Assembly (NCBI GenBank): GCA_051418055.1 | Contig: JBPRGH010000054.1 | Coordinates: 87,946-151,945 of the forward strand | Source of the DNA: JBPRGH01 sp051418055 | GTDB taxonomy: Bacteria > Bacteroidota > Bacteroidia > Cytophagales > Cyclobacteriaceae | DNA length: 64,000 nucleotides | Direction of reading: 5' to 3' | In this document: piece after piece, positions 60,629-64,000 of the stretch | How the letters are laid out: each line of letters opens with the position of its first letter | Numbering within the stretch: the first letter of the stretch is position 1 | The notes under the pieces: generated by a model | What the model was told of the DNA's origin: nothing | What the model saw: the letters and a program-made list of their open reading frames with translations, nothing else | Database searches by the model: none | Program-made: the position numbers and the translations under genes

Positions 60629-61552
60629 TCATGTTAAGATTTCAGTTAGTTTATAAGCGCCTAAGCCTATTCCCAGGGCAAGGAGAATCTTTCCCGCAAG
60701 TCCCAGACCTGTTGTCTTGTCTTCAGCTCTCGGTGCTGTTTGATTTTCCCATGCCGGTGCCACTTCGACTTTCGGTTGAGCATTTACTACCTGCAACACA
60801 GGCTGGGATGATGTATTTTGTTCCGGCACCTTTCTGATCGTCAGCTTATCAGGTGTTGTTACCTGGTTTTTCTCATGGCCTGGCTTTCTGATTTGCCGAA
60901 GTGGTAGCCTCGGTTGCTTGAGGTTATATATCCCCAATCCATCCATGAGCAGGTCGGCTGAGTCTACACCACTGACTTCCAGGATGCCGTTGATCTCGCC
61001 TACAGGTTTGCGGTCGTCCATATCAAAATCGCGGGCTTCCGAGTAGGGTACTTCATAGTTGAACTGGTCGGTCACACAGTCCAGGGTGAGATAACCGGTC
61101 TCGCTAGGCACAACTGGATAGATATGCTGGAAGTAGGGTTTGCCACCGTATTTAGTGATCCGCACTTTGTGCGGGATGTTTAAATTGCCAAGGATGCTGG
61201 AAATAAAGACCGTGTAGCAATCACAATCCACACCAGTTTTCCGGTCGGCCCAGGTGCGGGAAGGCCGCCTGACCTGTTCCACACCGACTTTGTCTCTTGT
61301 GTATTGGATGTGCTTGTATACAAAATTCCAGATGTTCTCGCAGGTGTCTTTCACAGTATCGCCTTTTAGCGTTTTGGCCAATAAGGCCGTATCGCCTTTG
61401 GTATCTCTTACTATCTGCTTGATCAGATTGATGGTGTGGTGCAGACGGGCTTTGCCTTCCGGTCGGATGACTTTATCCTGTTTGACACTCTTGGGAAAAA
61501 GCTTGTCAAACGCATGACCTGTAGCGATATGTCGTTTCTTCAATGCCTGCAT
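60629..61552 (-). CDS. Transglutaminase-like protein with C-terminal membrane helix
   Basis: A 307-residue protein. The transglutaminase-like core has Cys in TGVDCDCYTVFIS (near 108), His in YFQHIYPVV (near 146) and Asp in LTLDCV (near 159), the Cys-His-Asp triad order of the superfamily. A Pro/Gln-rich linker and a C-terminal membrane helix (KILLALGIGLGAYKLTEIL) follow. I place the start at ATG 61552, which overlaps the stop of the upstream LEA14-like gene (TGATG); the frame upstream of it runs inside that gene. In viruses such a domain could be a protease, amidase or cross-linker. Confidence 0.7.
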   Translation of the reverse strand: MQALKKRHIATGHAFDKLFPKSVKQDKVIRPEGKARLHHTINLIKQIVRDTKGDTALLAKTLKGDTVKDTCENIWNFVYKHIQYTRDKVGVEQVRRPSRTWADRKTGVDCDCYTVFISSILGNLNIPHKVRITKYGGKPYFQHIYPVVPSETGYLTLDCVTDQFNYEVPYSEARDFDMDDRKPVGEINGILEVSGVDSADLLMDGLGIYNLKQPRLPLRQIRKPGHEKNQVTTPDKLTIRKVPEQNTSSQPVLQVVNAQPKVEVAPAWENQTAPRAEDKTTGLGLAGKILLALGIGLGAYKLTEILT

Positions 61553-62013
61553 CAGATCGTGAGTTTGAGGGTTTCCTGTTGCGAATAAGGTATGCCGTTG
61601 ACTTTGGTGGTCACTGTGGAGACCACATCCAACACGGCCTTTTGTCCGCTTCGGATCTTTTGTGTCAGTTCCGTGCCTAACACCTGTATAAGAGAGAGCC
61701 ATCCGGCTGACTGGATGGTGATGGTGAAAGACTGCTCTCCGTTGGCAGGGATTAGGATGGTTTCATCTTTGACCTGAGAAGAGCCAAGGGAGGCATCTTT
61801 GTAAGTCAAGTTGACGAAGGGATATTGAATGGAAAGGTTGATCGAATTAGGGTTTTGTAAGCGTACTCCGGCCTTCAGTTCAATGCCTGACAGGCTAACC
61901 TTGTTGACCTGAAGCGATGTTCTGGTCACTACGGTTTCTGAAGCTTTATTGAGCCTCAACAAATACCGGCCTGTGAAAAACGCGGCCGCTCCGCCTACTA
62001 TCCATTTGAGCAT
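61552..62013 (-). CDS. Membrane-anchored LEA14/WHy-like protein
   Basis: A 153-residue protein with an N-terminal membrane segment (about 1-20, WIVGGAAAFFTGRYLL) and one LEA-2 (WHy) beta-sandwich domain: SLSGIELKAGVRLQNPNSIN, PFVNLTYKD, IPANGEQSFTITI. LEA-2 domains occur in archaeal and bacterial stress proteins and in virion proteins of some membrane viruses. It is the first gene of the leftward train. No operon promoter is certain in the 184 bases upstream. Confidence 0.65.
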   Translation of the reverse strand: MLKWIVGGAAAFFTGRYLLRLNKASETVVTRTSLQVNKVSLSGIELKAGVRLQNPNSINLSIQYPFVNLTYKDASLGSSQVKDETILIPANGEQSFTITIQSAGWLSLIQVLGTELTQKIRSGQKAVLDVVSTVTTKVNGIPYSQQETLKLTI

Positions 62014-62197
62014 TTGATTCGGTTTTTTTACTCAAATGAATATTTATTATCTGATGCGTACAAGAGGGCTTGGCAAGGCTTGTTACGGTCAGGGATTTTC
62101 GGTCAAAAACTGCTATTTTTAGGTGCTTGAAAGGTTTTCATGTGGTTCTATGTCAAACATTGGCACTTAAATCCGTGATGGTTTTAAATGGTTTACA
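62014..62197. promoter_or_regulatory. Divergent control region of the late operon
   Basis: 184 bases between the leftward train and the rightward HTH gene. GTCAAACATTGGC contains a minus-strand TTTGAC that could be a -33 box for the leftward operon, with a -7 box of poor match. GGCTTGGCAAGGCTTG is a short direct repeat. Nothing else is clear. Confidence 0.3.
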
Positions 62198-62383
62198 ATG
62201 GATAGTCTTTTCTCTGAAATTCGGTTTGTAAGCAAGGCGGAACTGGCCGAACGGTTCGGCATTAGCCGCGAGACTTTACGGCTTAAACTGAAAGAAGTGA
62301 AAGGGCTAAATACCGGAAGAAGGCAGTTGTTGTATCCCTGGGAGGTGAGGTTGGTTTATGTCCACTTTAGTTCCGATAGATAA
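62198..62383 (+). CDS. Small helix-turn-helix protein
   Basis: A 61-residue protein. FVSKAELAERFGISRETLRL is a classic helix-turn-helix of the excisionase or MerR-like kind. It is divergent to the late operon and lies next to the AbiE promoter, so it may regulate either or serve as excisionase. The rest of the protein is short and has no further domain. Confidence 0.65.
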   Translation: MDSLFSEIRFVSKAELAERFGISRETLRLKLKEVKGLNTGRRQLLYPWEVRLVYVHFSSDR

Positions 62384-62450
62384 AAATGTCAAAATTTCTG
62401 TCAGTATGTATTTAAGTAGAATGTAAAATGGTTTATAATTATTAATAATT

Positions 62451-62467
62451 AGGTACTCAAAGTACCT
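62451..62467 (+). promoter_or_regulatory. AbiEi operator candidate 1
   Basis: A perfect inverted repeat AGGTACT-CAA-AGTACCT, 63 bases upstream of the antitoxin ATG. The core GTACT-N3-AGTAC recurs at 62525-62537. Confidence 0.7.
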
Positions 62468-62524
62468 TTATAGTATTTTATTTAAACCGCCTATTAGGTT
62501 TGGTTTGTTTTTTTACGGATATTC

Positions 62525-62537
62525 GTACTATGAGTAC
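62525..62537 (+). promoter_or_regulatory. AbiEi operator candidate 2, over the start codon
   Basis: GTACT-ATG-AGTAC: the same core as operator 1, with its centre on the antitoxin ATG (62530). The two centres are 72 bp apart, about seven helical turns, so two antitoxin molecules would face the same side. Confidence 0.7.
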
Positions 62538-63303
62538 CCAAAAAGAATCTAAAATAAACCAATTGCTTCAGTCTCAGCCTTCTGGGGTTGTCTTGCTGTC
62601 TTCCTGGTTGTCTGAGAAAGGGTATAGTCTTGACTTACAAAAGCGATATCGCAAGAGTAATTGGCTGGAGTCTATCGGTACAGGGGCTATGAAGCGTACA
62701 GGAGAAAACGTAGGTGTTGCCGGAGCTTTATATGCGCTACAATTTCAAAAAGGCATGAGTGTTCATATAGGAGCTAAGTCCGCTCTTGCTTATCTGGGTA
62801 AAGTACAGTACCTGGAATTTAATACTAAAAAAGTTTTCCTGTTCGGGGGTAAGAATGAAAAATTACCAGCATGGTTTGAACAGCACAACTGGGAAGTTGA
62901 AATCAACTATTTCAGCACGTCCTTTCTTCCTTCAAATCTCGGATTGACTTCTATAGATCAAGCCACCTTCCAGCTTAAAATCTCTAACGCAGCCAGAGCG
63001 ATGATGGAATGCTTGTACTTAGTTCCTGAAGAACAGCATTTAATAGAATGTTACGAATTAATGGAGAGTTTGAATAACCTTCAACCGGCCAAGGTGCAGG
63101 CATTGCTTGAGTCATGTACTTCTATAAAAGTAAAACGCTTATTTCTTTACCTGGCAGAGAAAGCCAAGCATGCCTGGTTTAATTATTTAAAACCAGAAAA
63201 AATTGACCTGGGAAGTGGTAAAAGAAGTCTCGCTAAAAACGGAACCTACATACCCAAATATCAAATCACCGTACCTAAAGAACTGGAGAATTATGGCCAC
63301 TGA
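62530..63303 (+). CDS. AbiEi-type antitoxin
   Basis: A 257-residue protein. The N-terminal winged helix (LLSSWLSEKGYSLDLQKRYRK) is followed by the AbiEi-type C-terminal domain (GKVQYLEFNTKKVFLFGG). The order matches AbiEi antitoxins, which bind operator pairs and neutralise the AbiEii toxin. The start is ATG 62530, which coincides with operator 2; a TTG at 62500 would add ten residues. The toxin gene overlaps the 3' end by 11 bases. Confidence 0.8.
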   Translation: MSTQKESKINQLLQSQPSGVVLLSSWLSEKGYSLDLQKRYRKSNWLESIGTGAMKRTGENVGVAGALYALQFQKGMSVHIGAKSALAYLGKVQYLEFNTKKVFLFGGKNEKLPAWFEQHNWEVEINYFSTSFLPSNLGLTSIDQATFQLKISNAARAMMECLYLVPEEQHLIECYELMESLNNLQPAKVQALLESCTSIKVKRLFLYLAEKAKHAWFNYLKPEKIDLGSGKRSLAKNGTYIPKYQITVPKELENYGH

Positions 63304-64000
63304 AACTTACAAAAGACAAGTAGCTCTGTTGCTCGATGTATTACCGGAAGTGGCTAAAGAGACTTTTTTTGCTTTGCATGGTGGCACGGCCATTAATCTG
63401 TTTGTCCGCAATATGCCAAGATTATCCGTTGATATTGATTTGACTTATCTTCCTATTGAAAAAAGGGAAACTTCACTGCAAAATATATCGGATGGGCTTT
63501 CAAGGGTAGAAGAAAGTATACTTTCTGTCCTGCCAAAAGCCAAAATTTCGCTTATGCAAGAAACTTCTAAACTCTTGATCGCTCATCAAGGTGTACAAGT
63601 AAAACTAGAAGTCAATCAAACTAACCGGGGAGTATTAAATGAACCACAGAAACTTGCTTTATGTGATAAAGCCCAAGAGGAGTTTGAGGCATTTTGTGAA
63701 GTCCAAGTAGTTGGAGAAGGCCAACTCTATGGTGGTAAAATATGTGCTGCGCTGGATCGTCACCATCCACGGGATCTTTTTGATGTGAAGTATTTTTTAG
63801 AAAATACTGAATTCACTGATGAGCATCAAGAAGGACTGCTTCTAGCCATCCTGAGTAGCAACCGCCCAATTGAGGACTTGCTCTATCCAAATTTCCTTGA
63901 TCAAAAAACTACACTGACCAATCAATTTGAAGGAATGACCAATGAACCCTTTGATTACTCCGATTTTGAAAAAGCAAGAGAAACCCTGTTAGAAAGAATA
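63293..64000 (+). CDS. AbiEii-type toxin, truncated by the window end
   Basis: An open frame of 236 codons from ATG 63293 that leaves the window without a stop. The catalytic segment FALHGGTAINLF and the following SVDIDLTYLP give the GG(T) and D-x-D motifs of the nucleotidyltransferase. A second segment GGKICAALDRHHPRDLF matches the family's K...R...RDxxD pattern. The remaining part lies beyond 64000. It partners the antitoxin gene with an 11-base overlap. Confidence 0.85.
   Translation, partial: MATETYKRQVALLLDVLPEVAKETFFALHGGTAINLFVRNMPRLSVDIDLTYLPIEKRETSLQNISDGLSRVEESILSVLPKAKISLMQETSKLLIAHQGVQVKLEVNQTNRGVLNEPQKLALCDKAQEEFEAFCEVQVVGEGQLYGGKICAALDRHHPRDLFDVKYFLENTEFTDEHQEGLLLAILSSNRPIEDLLYPNFLDQKTTLTNQFEGMTNEPFDYSDFEKARETLLERI

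Larger units (their letters stand above)
37943..64000. mobile_element. Integrated element at tRNA-Thr, probable tailless membrane-containing provirus
   Basis: The element begins at the tRNA-Thr fragment and has its tyrosine recombinase immediately inside. The right end is not in the window. Genes from 62013 down to 39486 run leftward with overlaps or very small gaps, which is viral-style organisation. No terminase, portal, tail, conjugation or relaxase gene is seen. Many proteins carry one membrane helix. The 50-62 kb part looks visibly richer in G+C than the host region. The virus reading is inference; an unknown satellite or integrative element remains possible. Confidence 0.7.

Noticed and set aside
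61553..61702. Longer start for the transglutaminase-like gene
   Set aside because: The extra 50 codons lie entirely inside the LEA14-like gene; the TGATG coupling at 61552 is more natural.
39486..62013. Tailed phage or conjugative element
   Set aside because: No terminase, portal, major tail, tape measure, relaxase or Tra gene seen across 22 kb of dense genes.
62500..62529. TTG start for the second antitoxin
   Set aside because: ATG 62530 gives a normal AbiEi start and coincides with the second operator.

Overview
The window looks like Bacteroidota chromosome, most likely a gliding or marine Cytophagales bacterium. The base composition is AT-rich, several proteins carry type IX secretion C-terminal sorting domains, there is a TonB-dependent receptor with a CarboxypepD_reg domain, and promoter boxes of the Bacteroidota type (TAnnTTTG) can be seen. 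No 16S or marker gene is present, so the placement is inference.

Positions 1-31 kb are ordinary chromosome: a SpoIIE-type phosphatase, a leftward operon running from a small conserved protein through a lipoprotein, a T9SS-sorted subtilase and ribulose-phosphate epimerase to a TonB-dependent receptor, a thioredoxin, a CHASE3-GAF-PAS3 sensor, a YecE/DUF72 protein, a thioesterase, a fatty acid hydroxylase, a response regulator, a serine hydrolase, an RlmI-type methyltransferase, a MutM/Nei glycosylase, an 1858-residue T9SS surface protein with six cadherin-like repeats, and several small membrane proteins.

Positions 31-38 kb are an accessory strip. Single, unrelated, same-strand genes (mostly lipoproteins or secreted proteins, one with a bacterial Kunitz/BPTI-like domain) are separated by diverged foldable repeats and gene remnants. 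Two 75-bp direct repeats, each starting with a tRNA-Thr 3' end, bracket about 3 kb. A third tRNA-Thr 3' end at 37.95 kb is the left attachment site of a large integrated element.

From 37.94 kb to beyond the window end lies that element. It has a tyrosine recombinase at the att site, then almost everything from 62.0 down to 39.5 kb is one leftward gene train. Reading in transcription order: a LEA14-like membrane protein, a transglutaminase-like protein, several membrane-anchored proteins, a run of small beta-rich proteins, coiled-coil and annexin-like proteins, a peptidoglycan-binding protein, lysis-type genes, an AbiE-type toxin-antitoxin pair, a helicase-nuclease with a CoiA-like partner, a fused Dcm-Dam methyltransferase and a RadA-like ATPase. 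There is no terminase, portal, tail or conjugation gene in the 26 kb visible, while at least seven proteins of the putative virion block carry a single membrane segment. The best reading is a provirus of a tailless icosahedral virus with an internal membrane, of the general kind represented by Salisaeta icosahedral phage 1 and P23-77/SH1. This is inference from layout and protein character. A second AbiEi/AbiEii system with a visible pair of matching operators closes the window, and its toxin runs off the end.
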